60,836 bases of DNA from Chitinophagaceae bacterium (GCA_026415715.1 JAOAGO010000004.1:1-60836); one strand, 5' to 3'. Shown: positions 44,190-54,713, numbered from the stretch's first letter. Notes: a model not told the origin generated them from the letters alone. A program made the numbers and translations.

Positions 44190-46307
44190 TCAACGGATAT
44201 TCATCACAAAAGCGCCGCTTTTCCCGGTATCGTGCCAGGGCACATGTAATGAATCACAGGTTTTTTTCCAGTCATCGGTTTTATAGTATGGAGCAGCCCC
44301 GTCAAACACCACTTGTTTTACATGAAACTGTTGTAATATTTCTTTCAGGCTGAAATCAGAGGGCTTACTTATTACCAGTAGATCAATCTCAGGATTCTTA
44401 CCGATGGGAAGAGTGCCTTGAATATTATTTTTCAGACATAAAATTCTGCGTTGAAAGAATTGCATAAATAGACCTTGTTCGGATGAATGGATGGCCCGGC
44501 TTTGTTCCTTTAACCGGTGTAAAATGCGTGAAGGTTTTAAATGAAAGTTACGGGCAAAGCCTTCCTGTTGTAAAATACTGTCGCCAAAAAAACGATAGTG
44601 GCGTCCGTCCACAAAATCAATGGCGGTTTGGCCCGGCACATGATACACAATAATTTTTCGTTGTTGCTCAGATTTTAAAAATGAAAAGGCCCTGATTCCG
44701 AAAAAAAATAATAGCATTCCTAAAGCAAAAAGGAAAAATGTTGTTTTCCTGTAAAAAAGCCACATTGAAACAAAAGCAATCGTAAAATAAAGGAAAAATA
44801 ACTGCAAGAAAGACACACTCAGGCCGTCCCACAATGATCCCGGTATTTTTTCTATCTGTTCTATGAAATGATTCATGATACGGATGGAGGTTTCAATAAT
44901 TCGTCCCAAACCATAAGCCACGGGTTCAGTAAAGTAAAACCCAATCAATACAATTTCGGCAATCAGAATGATGCCTGATAAGGGCACAGCCAAAAAATTG
45001 GAGATAAAAAACAGTACCGGAAACTGATGAAAATGATAAATACTCAAAGGTAGGGTGAGAATCTGGGCAGCCAAAGTAACGGCATTTATTTTCCATAGAA
45101 AGTCGAGTATTTTATTCTGAAAATAAAAAAGGTGATATATGGGTTTCAAAAACAGAAAAATACTCGTAACGGCCGCATAAGACAACTGAAAACCGACATC
45201 CCAAAGCCAAAAGGGATGCATACATAACAATACAAAGGCCGAAAAGGCTAAACTGTTATATACCGATGTTTTACGATTCAGCGTATCGCCCAAAGCCAGT
45301 ACGGTAAACATAAATGCCGAGCGCAATACGGAAGGCTGTGCGCCGGCCAGCAGACTAAAAAACCAGATGCCCCCGATAACGCAGATAAAATGCAGACTCT
45401 TCATGTTTTTTTTTCGGCTCAGGGGCAGGAAAACCAGTTGCAGCAACCAATAAATTATACCGATATGCAATCCTGAAATCGCAATAATATGAATAACTCC
45501 GGTGTTGGTGTAAGACTGTACCAAAGTCTGGTCCAAATCATTTTTATATCCGATCAGCAACGCTTCAGCCAGTCCTCTTTCTTTATTTCCGCTGATATAC
45601 TTCGTTAAAATACTGACAACTTTTTGTCGGGCCTGAAAAACAAGTGTTTTTAAAGCATTTTCGTTTTTAACATTCAAAATGGAATAATCGTACGACCGAA
45701 GAAAAAACTGATGCGTAATACCCTGAAAAAGGCAGTATCGTTCATAATCAAAAGCCCCCGGATTGCCAGAGTTTTTTATGGGTTGCGGTGTTTTCTGAAC
45801 TACCAGCATAGCGCCGTACTGCAGTTTGTTGCTTTCTTTTTGTTTAATGATGAGCGAATCTTTTTTTGAAAAATAAAGAATAAAGGTGCCGCTCACAGGT
45901 ATCTGGCGTTCATGACGGACCAGATACTGAATCGAGGCATTTGCTTTATACGATTTATTTTTTTCTACGGGAGGCTCTTCAAGGGTTAAAGTCATAATAT
46001 CACCGGGTTGGTAAAACTTTTCAAAGTAATCTTTCCTGTTCCGGATATTTTCTTTCTGAGTCAGAATAGCCGCAGCTGAAACACACAAAAGAAAGGCAGA
46101 CAAAGAAATCCATAACCGATATCTGAACCTTAAATGAATCAGAGAAATAAAAGAGAACAGCAGAACACTCAGGCATATACCGGAAAAAATATACAGCAAT
46201 TGGAAAGGGGGCATTACATACCATCCGGTTAAAATACCGGCAATCCATGCCAGCAGCAACTTTACAAAAGGAGCGCTTTTCCAGAAAAATATTCCCTCCT
46301 GTTTCAT
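44190..46307 (-). CDS. comEC: ComEC/Rec2 family DNA uptake channel
   Basis: The 705-residue inner-membrane protein carries incoming single-stranded DNA into the cytoplasm in transformation. It has an N-terminal DUF4131/OB-like region (about 1-220; EEPPVEKNKSYK, GNPGAFDYERYCLFQGI) with the first membrane helices, and the Competence domain (about 235-510) with the signature LIGYKNDLDQ...TGVIHIIAISGLHIGI and many helices. The C-terminal part (about 560-705) has weak similarity to the beta-lactamase-like domain and lacks its HxHxDH motif, as is common in Bacteroidota. comF and radA are in the same window. Confidence 0.9.
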   Translation of the reverse strand: MKQEGIFFWKSAPFVKLLLAWIAGILTGWYVMPPFQLLYIFSGICLSVLLFSFISLIHLRFRYRLWISLSAFLLCVSAAAILTQKENIRNRKDYFEKFYQPGDIMTLTLEEPPVEKNKSYKANASIQYLVRHERQIPVSGTFILYFSKKDSLIIKQKESNKLQYGAMLVVQKTPQPIKNSGNPGAFDYERYCLFQGITHQFFLRSYDYSILNVKNENALKTLVFQARQKVVSILTKYISGNKERGLAEALLIGYKNDLDQTLVQSYTNTGVIHIIAISGLHIGIIYWLLQLVFLPLSRKKNMKSLHFICVIGGIWFFSLLAGAQPSVLRSAFMFTVLALGDTLNRKTSVYNSLAFSAFVLLCMHPFWLWDVGFQLSYAAVTSIFLFLKPIYHLFYFQNKILDFLWKINAVTLAAQILTLPLSIYHFHQFPVLFFISNFLAVPLSGIILIAEIVLIGFYFTEPVAYGLGRIIETSIRIMNHFIEQIEKIPGSLWDGLSVSFLQLFFLYFTIAFVSMWLFYRKTTFFLFALGMLLFFFGIRAFSFLKSEQQRKIIVYHVPGQTAIDFVDGRHYRFFGDSILQQEGFARNFHLKPSRILHRLKEQSRAIHSSEQGLFMQFFQRRILCLKNNIQGTLPIGKNPEIDLLVISKPSDFSLKEILQQFHVKQVVFDGAAPYYKTDDWKKTCDSLHVPWHDTGKSGAFVMNIR

Positions 46308-46489
46308 AAAATTATGCGTCAGGCTTTATAATTTTTTTCAAAATAAAAATTGATCCGGAGTATGCAAAAACAAACAGTATTTTTTGGATAGAAATGATTT
46401 TATGGAGGCATTATATCGCCTTTTGAAATGTGACTCATATTATAGAGTAAGTCAGGAAATTTTTTTCGCCGCTTTTTTAAAAACTGAAA

Positions 46490-46518
46490 TAAAAAAACCC
46501 GCCGTGAACCACGGCGGG
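46490..46518 (-). terminator. Intrinsic terminator of the P-domain protein gene
   Basis: CCCGCCGTG (46498-46506) and CACGGCGGG (46510-46518) form a 9-bp perfect stem with a 3-nt loop. Read on the minus strand it is followed by seven or more T (46497-46490). It lies 22 nt after the stop codon. Confidence 0.85.
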
Positions 46519-46540
46519 CTTCCGGAAAAGAAACTTTGAA

Positions 46541-49500
46541 TTAACGTTGAATAATCACTCTGAACGTTTTTTCATTCGTTCTGATTCCGTCGTCGTAGAA
46601 GAATTTCACCATATAAATACCCGAGGGCAGATGATTGAGGTTTATCGGAATCACTCTTCCGTAAACCAGTCCGCTGAACACCTGATTATGCAGCAATTGG
46701 CCTCTGTCGTTAAACACATTCATTCCAAGGAAATTATAGAGTACGCTGTTGATTCTGATATTGAACCGGCCGTTGTTGGGATTCGGGAACAGAATCACGG
46801 CATTTTCATCCAGTTCGCGGATACGTTCAGGGCAATCTTCAACCCGTGCTGTTACCGATGCCGAAGAAGGGCAACCGGCTGCATTCACATAATTGTAAGT
46901 GAGGGTGTAGGTGCCAACCGCTGTTACCGGAGGAATAAAGTTGAATCCGGATACGCCGATTCCGTTCCAGCTTCCACCCGCAGGCGTTGCGTTCAGCGGC
47001 ACTAAGGTATCGCTGATGCAGATTCTGGACGGTAACGGGCTAATCGTTACCGGTGTTGGAGTATTGACATTGAGTATTGCTGCAGCCGAAGTCACACTTT
47101 GTCCGCAAGGATTCGTTACTATCACTCTGTAACGGTTATTATTCATTGAGGCGGCGGTTGGACTTACCGTCAGCGTAGGCGTAAAGGAGCCGCCGGTAGT
47201 CAGGTTCGTCCAGGTAGTGCCTCCGTCAGTACTTACCTGCCATTGATAAATAGTCGGAGCCGGAGATCCGGCGGCTACTACCGTAAACGTGGCTGCATCG
47301 GGAGCACATACCGTTCTGTTTGCCGGTTGTGTGGTTATGGTGGGCGGAGTGGCTACCAGTAAGGTAACTGCATTAGAAGTTACCGAAGGAGGACAAACCC
47401 CGGATACGATAACTCTGTAACGGTGTCCGTTTTGTGCTGCCGTGGGACTTAATACGGTTACCGTAGGTGTATTTGTTCCGGAATGAGCCGTTCCGTCGGT
47501 TATATTACTCCAGGTAGCTCCGTTGTCGGTGCTTCTTTGCCATTGATAGGTTAATCCCGTTCCGGTAGCCGTTACACTAAAGCTTACGTTGGTACCCGGG
47601 CAAACCGGAGCCGTCATCGCCGTGGGCTGAGTTGTAATAGCCGGTAACTGATTTACAGTAATGGTAAATGAACTGGAGCCCGTACAACCGCCTGAAGTAG
47701 CCGTAGCTACATAAGTGGTGGTTGTATTAGGCCGTGCCCATACGGTAAATGCGGGTGTACCGGTGTAAGGAGTGGTAGCGGCTGCATCAGTGAATAAATT
47801 GGTTGCGGGACTGAAAACAACGGGTTCCGGAGTACTGAAAGTAATGCTCCAACCGCCAAGTGAACCCACGTCTCCTGCAAGATCATCAACGATAAACAAA
47901 CTCCAGTTTCCGTTAGGGTTACCGGTAAAGGTAGATAATGTAGTGGAAGAGGGTGATGTTCCGGGGCCCGGAGCCGGCCAGTTATCGCCTGTACCGTAGT
48001 TGGTGGGCTTATAAGTACCGGAAGGATTGAATGAATTATCAGCGAGATTTGTTGTTGCGGCATCAGTAAACGTAAAGGTTTGTCCCGTAGCGGGTGTGCT
48101 ACCTCCGCAATCCGACATCAGGATAACGGCTTGTCCTGTAGGCGATACCAGCACTACATCCACGTCATCAGGCCATGTATGGGCATAATTGCTTAAGGTG
48201 ACGGATTGTACGCTTACCCCAGTTGTCGGCAATCCGGAAACAGATATGACAGATGGATAAGGACCGGCATTTCCTGAAGTAGCAGGCGGAGCCGGAATAT
48301 TTATTGTGGTGTTATTGGCTAAAGTTCTTAAAAGTAGCGAAGAAGCATCTATACGTACGGTATTTCCGTTGCATATGGTTAAATTAGCGCAGCCTGCATT
48401 GGTTACGCTGATATCGTCAATATATACACCTACAGAGCTCACGGAATTATCGGTGCCTCTTCTCCATCTGAAAACCACACTTTGACCGATTGCGGCAGCC
48501 GGTAAATTGACAGTAGTAATAGCCCAACCTCCGCTGTTACCGGACCAGGCCTGGCGGCCGCTGAGCGGGTTGCCGCAGCATGAACTGATTGTATGCGTGT
48601 AGCCCCCGGTTACAAAGCTTCCGCCCGCAGAAATGATATCCGTAAAAGGCCCGCCGTTTATCGAAATTTCGAGAACCATGCCGTCAAACGAAGTTTCTAA
48701 CTGATGATTTCTCCGGAAGGTAAGTTGGGATGCCGCAGATATGGAATAAACCGGAGAAACCAGATACTCATCTGACACACAATTCGGATTGTTGGTAAAG
48801 GCTGAATTCGGTGCACTGTTTGCCTGAACAACAGAAGTAGCCCACCGGGTAGAAGCGGCACAGCTTATTCCGGAAGAGGCAGTCCAGCCGGAAGGCAAAT
48901 TGGGGGCCGTAACGGCATCAAAATTTTCTGTACAGGTTGTAGAAGAAGGCGCCGGATTGGTAGTCAGTGATATAACCGGCGTGGTATTAACAGTAACAGT
49001 TACGTTGGAAGTTCGTGTACAGCCGATACCGTCAGTGGTGGTTAAAGTATAGGTATTTGTACCGGCCGGTATTCCGGTTACAGTGAAGCTTACGTTGGCA
49101 TTATTTGTACCTGAAACAACCGGCGAACTGATTGAGCCCGGCCCGGATAAGGTATGTGTGTACGTTCCGATACCGCCGGTGGCAGTGGCAGATATCACCG
49201 TAACGCCCGGGCTACAGGTGGTGGAAGGAGTGGCTGTAATGGAAGAATGCTGCGGATTACTTACATTCACAACTGCCTGTGCTGTAGTAGCCGTTCCGCC
49301 ACCCGCATTGGTGCAGGTTACATCACACACAAAATATCGTGTGGCAGTGGCATTGTAAGTATAGGTAGGCGATGTAGCACCGGAAATATTAGTATATGGC
49401 CCACCGGGTGTAGCGGATTCTTTCCATTGGAATGTGATTCCGGAGGCAACCGTATAGCCACTCAGGGTTAACGTAACGGGAGTGCCGGTGCATACGTTGG

Positions 49501-50617
49501 ATGTTGACGGTGAAATAGAACCCGGCGAAGGTACACCGGAGCATCCGGTGGCACAGTTTGCCGTTCTGATTTGTAAACCCCAGGAGGTTAACGTTCCTAC
49601 ATCCCCACTTAAATCATCATAAATACGCAACGTCCATACTCCATTTGGATTTTCGCCCACAAAAGCGCCGAGCGCTTCTTCCGGTGTAAGCGGTGTGGCT
49701 ACTACATTATTTGTATATGAATGGTCAGTAGTTACCCCGTTATTTGTTGTGTAAGGAACCTGCCCTCCGGGATTAGCCTGATCGTCCCATGTGGTTCCCG
49801 CAAATACGTTGTCATTACTGCCTCCGTTATCTGTAGTTATAGTTACTACGGTTCCTGCCGGTGAAGTAATCGTAATGTCAAGATCTGCATTCCAGGTATG
49901 AGTAATATTGGCAATCAAATTTACGTCAATAATTTGAGTTCCTGCTCCTGAAACCGTGATGGTTGACACTGCAGTGGAAAGATCATTAATAGGAACCGCC
50001 GTGTTGTTGTTAAATGTAAATAGATTTATAACAGGGGTGGTAGATAGTCCCCTGACAACAACAGACCAACTGTTTAAGACACCTACATCCCCAGCTAAAT
50101 CATCATGAATGCGAAGTGTCCATACTCCATTAGGATTTTCTCCGATGAATGCTGCCAAAGGTTCTTCAGGTGCCAAAGGAGTAGCTACAACGTTATTTAC
50201 ATATAAATGATCGGTACATAAGCCATCATTATTTGTATAAGGCACCTGTCCGCCGGGATTGGCCTGGTCATTCCAGGTTGTTCCGGCAAATACGTTGTCA
50301 TTGCTGCCACCGTTATCGGTTGTTAACGTGACAACCGTACCGGCCGGCGAGGTTATTGTGATATCCAAATCCGCATTAAATGTGTGAGTAATATTTGTTA
50401 TGATATCAACATCCCATAAATAGGAAGGCACGCCGGATACCGTAATGGTAGAAGTTACTGTTGTGTTGTCCACAATATTTACCGGGGTATTGTTTGTAAA
50501 TGTTTGTGCAGCCCCCGGAATGCATGACTGAGCCGTAACAGGCTTTGAAAAAGCAATAACGGAAAGAACAGATATAACACACAATAATACAAGGCGGTAA
50601 AACTTTCTCATAAACAT
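46541..50617 (-). CDS. Large secreted T9SS cargo protein with three P-domains
   Basis: The 1358-residue protein has a signal peptide (about residues 1-30, ending KPVTAQ) and two tandem proprotein-convertase P-like domains at about 32-190 and 192-352. These two share long stretches (NADLDITITSPAGTVV, TTDNGGSNDNVFAGTTW, ENPNGVWTLRI.DDL.GDVG). A third, diverged P-domain lies at about 770-925. Between and after are Ig-like/PKD-like repeats rich in Thr, Gly and Ser (VPSPGSISPSTSNVCTGTPV and later ITTQPA units). The last about 85 residues (VILFPNPNNGRFNIRI, GRVIPINLNHLPSGIYMVKF) are a type A T9SS sorting domain. No protease domain is present, so it is probably an adhesive or structural surface protein. 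Single gene with its own terminator. Confidence 0.9.
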   Translation of the reverse strand: MFMRKFYRLVLLCVISVLSVIAFSKPVTAQSCIPGAAQTFTNNTPVNIVDNTTVTSTITVSGVPSYLWDVDIITNITHTFNADLDITITSPAGTVVTLTTDNGGSNDNVFAGTTWNDQANPGGQVPYTNNDGLCTDHLYVNNVVATPLAPEEPLAAFIGENPNGVWTLRIHDDLAGDVGVLNSWSVVVRGLSTTPVINLFTFNNNTAVPINDLSTAVSTITVSGAGTQIIDVNLIANITHTWNADLDITITSPAGTVVTITTDNGGSNDNVFAGTTWDDQANPGGQVPYTTNNGVTTDHSYTNNVVATPLTPEEALGAFVGENPNGVWTLRIYDDLSGDVGTLTSWGLQIRTANCATGCSGVPSPGSISPSTSNVCTGTPVTLTLSGYTVASGITFQWKESATPGGPYTNISGATSPTYTYNATATRYFVCDVTCTNAGGGTATTAQAVVNVSNPQHSSITATPSTTCSPGVTVISATATGGIGTYTHTLSGPGSISSPVVSGTNNANVSFTVTGIPAGTNTYTLTTTDGIGCTRTSNVTVTVNTTPVISLTTNPAPSSTTCTENFDAVTAPNLPSGWTASSGISCAASTRWATSVVQANSAPNSAFTNNPNCVSDEYLVSPVYSISAASQLTFRRNHQLETSFDGMVLEISINGGPFTDIISAGGSFVTGGYTHTISSCCGNPLSGRQAWSGNSGGWAITTVNLPAAAIGQSVVFRWRRGTDNSVSSVGVYIDDISVTNAGCANLTICNGNTVRIDASSLLLRTLANNTTINIPAPPATSGNAGPYPSVISVSGLPTTGVSVQSVTLSNYAHTWPDDVDVVLVSPTGQAVILMSDCGGSTPATGQTFTFTDAATTNLADNSFNPSGTYKPTNYGTGDNWPAPGPGTSPSSTTLSTFTGNPNGNWSLFIVDDLAGDVGSLGGWSITFSTPEPVVFSPATNLFTDAAATTPYTGTPAFTVWARPNTTTTYVATATSGGCTGSSSFTITVNQLPAITTQPTAMTAPVCPGTNVSFSVTATGTGLTYQWQRSTDNGATWSNITDGTAHSGTNTPTVTVLSPTAAQNGHRYRVIVSGVCPPSVTSNAVTLLVATPPTITTQPANRTVCAPDAATFTVVAAGSPAPTIYQWQVSTDGGTTWTNLTTGGSFTPTLTVSPTAASMNNNRYRVIVTNPCGQSVTSAAAILNVNTPTPVTISPLPSRICISDTLVPLNATPAGGSWNGIGVSGFNFIPPVTAVGTYTLTYNYVNAAGCPSSASVTARVEDCPERIRELDENAVILFPNPNNGRFNIRINSVLYNFLGMNVFNDRGQLLHNQVFSGLVYGRVIPINLNHLPSGIYMVKFFYDDGIRTNEKTFRVIIQR

Positions 50618-50692
50618 AATTTGGGTTTTCAGGTTAATTTAAATTTCAAGCGTAAGTTAAAACTTTTTTATTCAAAAAAAATTTTCATTAGG

Positions 50693-50719
50693 TTATTTTT
50701 TAATGTTATTAAAAAATAA
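50693..50719. repeat. 12-bp all-A/T perfect inverted repeat
   Basis: TTATTTTTTAAT (50693-50704) and ATTAAAAAATAA (50708-50719) are exact reverse complements around a 3-nt loop. It lies between the end of leuS and the start of the P-domain gene, where it may act as a weak terminator or a curved, easily melted site. Confidence 0.5.
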
Positions 50720-50798
50720 TGATATTCCGGCAGTAATGCAGAAAATAACAGGAAGGATTCCTTTAAATTATAAATTGGTAAGGATAAATGAATTCAAT

Positions 50799-53612
50799 TT
50801 ATACAACGATGTTAATCATTCTGTTTTTAACGAAGATTATTTTTTTGGGTTTTTTGCCGTCCAGCCACTTCAATACAATGTCGTTTTTCAGCACTGCAGA
50901 TTCTGCCTGTTCCTGCGAAGCTTCAATATCCAGCACGATTTCCGTTCGGGTTTTACCGTTAATGGCAACGGGATAGTGTTTTACTTTTTCTTTTAAAAAT
51001 TCTTCATTTACAACAGGGTAAGTTTGCCGTAATACAGACTCACGGTTTCCCAGCGCATGCCATAATTCCTCGCAGATATGAGGTGCGTAGGGTGCAAGTA
51101 TAATCAAAAAGGGTTCAAGTATCTCTCTTTTAGAGCATTTCAGTTCGTGTAATTCATTAACACAAATCATAAAAGCGCTAACGGCGGTGTTAAAACTAAA
51201 GCGTTCTGTATCTTCTTCTGCTTTTTTTATGGTTTTGTGAAGTATTTTCAGCTCTTCCGGGGTTGGGGATTCATTATTCCAAATAGCCCCTTTTTGTTCG
51301 TCAAAAAACAGACGCCATAATTTTTTCAAAAACCGGTGAACGCCTTCAATGCCCTGTGTGTCCCATGGTTTACTTTGTTCTACCGGCCCTAAAAACATTT
51401 CATACATGCGAAAGGTATCGGCTCCGTATTTTTCAATCACATCATCGGGATTAACGGTATTAAATCTTGATTTTGACATTTTCTCTACTTCGCTTCCGCA
51501 GACATATTTACCGTTTTCTAAAATAAATTCGGCCTCAGCAAATTCGGGCTTCCATTTTTTAAATGCTTCGGTGTTTAAAATCAGTCCGTCAGTTAAATTA
51601 ACATCGGCATACAGTTTATCCACCGGTTTACCCCGATAACTGCTTTCATTTTCTTCCAGTAAGCCATGCGAAACAAATTGCTGCGTGCCCCTGACTCTGT
51701 ACACAAACCGCGAAGTTCCCTGAATCATCCCCTGATTAATCAGTTTCTTGAAAGGTTCATCAAAACCGATATAACCTAAATCATAAAGTACCTTCGTCCA
51801 CATACGGCTATACAGTAAATGGCCTACGGCATGTTCCGTACCTCCGACATATACATCTACCTGATTCCAGTAATCGCTGGCCTGCCGGCTGCAAAATTCT
51901 TTTTCGTTATCAGGGTCCATGTATCTTAAAAAATACCAGGAAGAACCGGCAAATCCGGGCATGGTGTTGGTTTCCAGCACACCTCCGCCGCCCGCAATGT
52001 GAGGGTCATTATAAAACTGATGGGTCCAGGAGGTTATGTTGGCCAACGGACTTTCGCCTTCCGGCCCCGGACGATAAGATGCTACATCCGGCAAAAGCAG
52101 GGGCAACTTTTCTTCGTTCAACGGAAAGGCCATTCCTTCCTTCCATACAATAGGAATAGGTTCTCCCCAATACCGCTGACGGCTGAAAGCGGCATCCCGC
52201 ATTTTGTAGTTGATTTTTCTTTTTCCGATCCCTTTCTCTTCAAGCTTCTGAATGACAATTTCAATGGCCTCTTTCATAATCATCCCGTTCAGGAAATCGG
52301 AGTTTTCAAGAATGGCTTCTTTGGTAGGATTTGCTTCTTCGCCGTTATAGGCGCTGCCTATGATATTGGTGATGGGAATGCCGAAATGTTTGGCAAATTT
52401 GTGGTCTCTTTCATCGCCGCAGGGTACGGCCATGATGGCGCCTGTTCCATAGCCCATCAACACGTATTCAGACACCCATACCGGAATTTTTTTTCCGGTG
52501 AATGGATGGATACAGTGTGCACCGGTGAAAACGCCGGTTATTTTTTTCTCTGCCATTCGTTCTACCTCGCTTCGGCTTTTCACGTATTCAATATATTTCA
52601 ATACGGCATCTTTTTGTGCACTGGTCGTAATGGCAACGGTTAAATCATGTTCCGGCGCCAGTACCATAAAATCCACTCCGAATATCGTATCGGGCCGCGT
52701 CGTAAATACTTCCAGCTTATGGTCTGTGCCTTCTATATCGAATAAAATATTGGCGCCACTGCTTTTACCTATCCAGTTTGTTTGCATTTCTTTCATGGCT
52801 TCGCTGAACTCAATATGCTGAAGCCCATCCAGAAGCCGGTCGGCATATTCGGTAATGCGCAGGTACCACTGCCTGAGTTTTTTCTTTACTACCGGATGAC
52901 CGCCGCGTTCGCTCACGCCGTTCACCACTTCATCGTTTGCCAGAACCGTGCCCAGCGCTTCGCACCAGTTTACCTCTCCGAATGCGGAATAAACCAATCG
53001 GTACTGCATTAAGATGTCATGACGTGTTTTTTCATCAAATTGCTTCCAGTCGGTCTCGTCAAAATGTTGAATCGGAAAAGAGAGGCTGGGTACAGGATGA
53101 TTCCGGTTACCTTCCAGCTCAAAAGTTTGAATCAGTTTCTCTATAGGCTCAGCTTTGTTCAGATTGCGGTTAAAAAAACTATTGAATAATTTTAAAAATA
53201 TCCATTGCGTCCATCGGTAATAGGCCGGATCGCAGGTGCGCACTTCCCTGTCCCAGTCGTAACTGAACCCGATGTTATCCAACTGCCGGCGAAAGGTTAG
53301 TATATTTTTTTCAGTGGATATTTTCGGATGAATGCCATGTTCTATGGCATATTGTTCTGCCGGAAGCCCGAACGCATCATAGCCCATCGGATGTAAAACA
53401 TTATATCCTTTCAGCCGCTTATACCGTGCGTAAATGTCTGATGCGATATATCCGAGCGGATGCCCTACATGCAGGCCGGCCCCGCTGGGGTAGGGAAACA
53501 TATCCAGAATATAGCACTTCGGTTTGTCTGACTGGTTGAATACCTTATACATTTTGTTCTCCTGCCACCATTTCTGCCATTTTTTTTCTATTTCTCTGAA
53601 CTGATACTGCAT
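50799..53612 (-). CDS. leuS: Leucyl-tRNA synthetase
   Basis: The 937-residue class I synthetase charges tRNA-Leu and edits mischarged products. Seen: the HIGH-type motif in PYPSGAGLHVGHPLGY near residue 40, the large CP1 editing insert (about 240-440; FTTRPDTIFGVDFMVLAPEH with the editing threonines, and MAVPCGDERDHKFA), the zinc-poor leucine-specific part with FLRYMDPDN, and KMSKS in EKMSKSRFNTVNP near residue 705. The C-terminal anticodon domain is complete. Single gene; the upstream gap is shared with the divergent ftsX. Confidence 0.96.
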   Translation of the reverse strand: MQYQFREIEKKWQKWWQENKMYKVFNQSDKPKCYILDMFPYPSGAGLHVGHPLGYIASDIYARYKRLKGYNVLHPMGYDAFGLPAEQYAIEHGIHPKISTEKNILTFRRQLDNIGFSYDWDREVRTCDPAYYRWTQWIFLKLFNSFFNRNLNKAEPIEKLIQTFELEGNRNHPVPSLSFPIQHFDETDWKQFDEKTRHDILMQYRLVYSAFGEVNWCEALGTVLANDEVVNGVSERGGHPVVKKKLRQWYLRITEYADRLLDGLQHIEFSEAMKEMQTNWIGKSSGANILFDIEGTDHKLEVFTTRPDTIFGVDFMVLAPEHDLTVAITTSAQKDAVLKYIEYVKSRSEVERMAEKKITGVFTGAHCIHPFTGKKIPVWVSEYVLMGYGTGAIMAVPCGDERDHKFAKHFGIPITNIIGSAYNGEEANPTKEAILENSDFLNGMIMKEAIEIVIQKLEEKGIGKRKINYKMRDAAFSRQRYWGEPIPIVWKEGMAFPLNEEKLPLLLPDVASYRPGPEGESPLANITSWTHQFYNDPHIAGGGGVLETNTMPGFAGSSWYFLRYMDPDNEKEFCSRQASDYWNQVDVYVGGTEHAVGHLLYSRMWTKVLYDLGYIGFDEPFKKLINQGMIQGTSRFVYRVRGTQQFVSHGLLEENESSYRGKPVDKLYADVNLTDGLILNTEAFKKWKPEFAEAEFILENGKYVCGSEVEKMSKSRFNTVNPDDVIEKYGADTFRMYEMFLGPVEQSKPWDTQGIEGVHRFLKKLWRLFFDEQKGAIWNNESPTPEELKILHKTIKKAEEDTERFSFNTAVSAFMICVNELHELKCSKREILEPFLIILAPYAPHICEELWHALGNRESVLRQTYPVVNEEFLKEKVKHYPVAINGKTRTEIVLDIEASQEQAESAVLKNDIVLKWLDGKKPKKIIFVKNRMINIVV

Positions 53613-53813
53613 AACCGGTATTCTTATGATGATTAATATTTAAGTGCCGAAAAAATTTAACAAGATGCTTTTTTTAAAAAAAACAATATGGCGAAGAAAG
53701 CAATCGTTTCTGTTTACAAAATTAAAAATAAAAACGCTGCCCGTAAAGCAGAAATAATGTCAATTTGTGGCTGTATCTTAAAATAATATGTTTTTACACC
53801 ATTATAAACCATT

Positions 53814-53821
53814 ACCTTTGC
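53814..53821 (+). promoter_or_regulatory. -7 box of the ftsX promoter
   Basis: TACCTTTG matches TAnnTTTG fully and lies 19 nt before the ftsX ATG. The -33 region has only TGTTTTT, not a clean TTG. This predicts a very short leader for the ftsX-DUF3098-uppP transcript. Confidence 0.5.
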
Positions 53822-53840
53822 CATTTAATATTAAATATGC

Positions 53841-54713
53841 ATGACAAAATCTCGCAAATTTTCCATTCGTAGAGGGAGGCCGTCTTACTTTATGGCCATT
53901 TTAGGCGTTACTTTGGTGTTATTTCTTCTGGGAATAATCGGATGGCTTATGATAAATGCCAAAAAACTCGGCGAGTATTTTAAGGAAAACGTGGAAGTAA
54001 GAGCCTATCTCCGCGGCGATCTGAATGCAAGAGACAGTGCAGCGCTGATGCAATACATCTCATCAAAACCTTACACCCGCTCCATCCGGTATGTTTCAAA
54101 AGAAGAAGCACGAAAAATTTTTATGCAGGAAGAAAATGAAGACTGGTCAAAGGTATTGGATGAAAATCCTTTGCCAAATGCCATTTATTTTCGGATAAAA
54201 AGGCAATATGTGCAACTGGACTCGCTATCGAATATTAAAAAAGATCTGGAACAGCAAACCTATGTGAGCGACGTTCGTTATCCTGAAGTGCTGGTGGGAA
54301 AACTCAATAAAAATCTGAAAATTATCGGAGGAATTCTCTTAGCCCTTGTTGTTCTTGTTTCAATCGTCGTTATAATTTTAATTGACAACACTATCCGGCT
54401 GGCCATGTTCAGCAACCGTTTTTTGATAAAAACGATGCAAATGGTAGGCGCAACCCGCGGATTTATTGCCCGGCCTCTAAATCAAAGAGCCATGATAAAC
54501 GGCGCTATAAGCGGCATTTTGGCTTCCGCGGCCTTGTATGCTATCATTCTCATTTTGCAAGGTATAGTTGACGGGTTAAGAACTATTCACGACGGACGGT
54601 TATTGTTGATATTATTTCTCATATTGATTTTTCTGGGAATACTCATCACGTATTACAGTACCAACCGCAGCGTTCTGAAATATCTGAAAATGAAACTGGA
54701 TGATTTGTACTGA
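53841..54713 (+). CDS. ftsX: Cell division protein FtsX (ABC transporter permease)
   Basis: The 290-residue protein has the FtsX layout: a short cytoplasmic N-terminus, one membrane helix (about 18-38), an extracytoplasmic domain (about 40-150; VEVRAYLRGDLNARD, YVSKEEARKIFM, NPLPNAIYFRI), then three more helices (about 160-185, 215-235, 250-272). FtsEX couples ATP hydrolysis to activation of peptidoglycan hydrolases at the septum. The ftsE ATPase gene is not next to it, as is usual in Bacteroidota. It starts the conserved ftsX-DUF3098-uppP run. Confidence 0.9.
   Translation: MTKSRKFSIRRGRPSYFMAILGVTLVLFLLGIIGWLMINAKKLGEYFKENVEVRAYLRGDLNARDSAALMQYISSKPYTRSIRYVSKEEARKIFMQEENEDWSKVLDENPLPNAIYFRIKRQYVQLDSLSNIKKDLEQQTYVSDVRYPEVLVGKLNKNLKIIGGILLALVVLVSIVVIILIDNTIRLAMFSNRFLIKTMQMVGATRGFIARPLNQRAMINGAISGILASAALYAIILILQGIVDGLRTIHDGRLLLILFLILIFLGILITYYSTNRSVLKYLKMKLDDLY

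Noticed and set aside
46541-50617. Repeats in this region as a CRISPR or tandem DNA array
   Set aside because: The similarity is between coding P-domains and Ig-like units at protein level; there are no short equal repeats with spacers.
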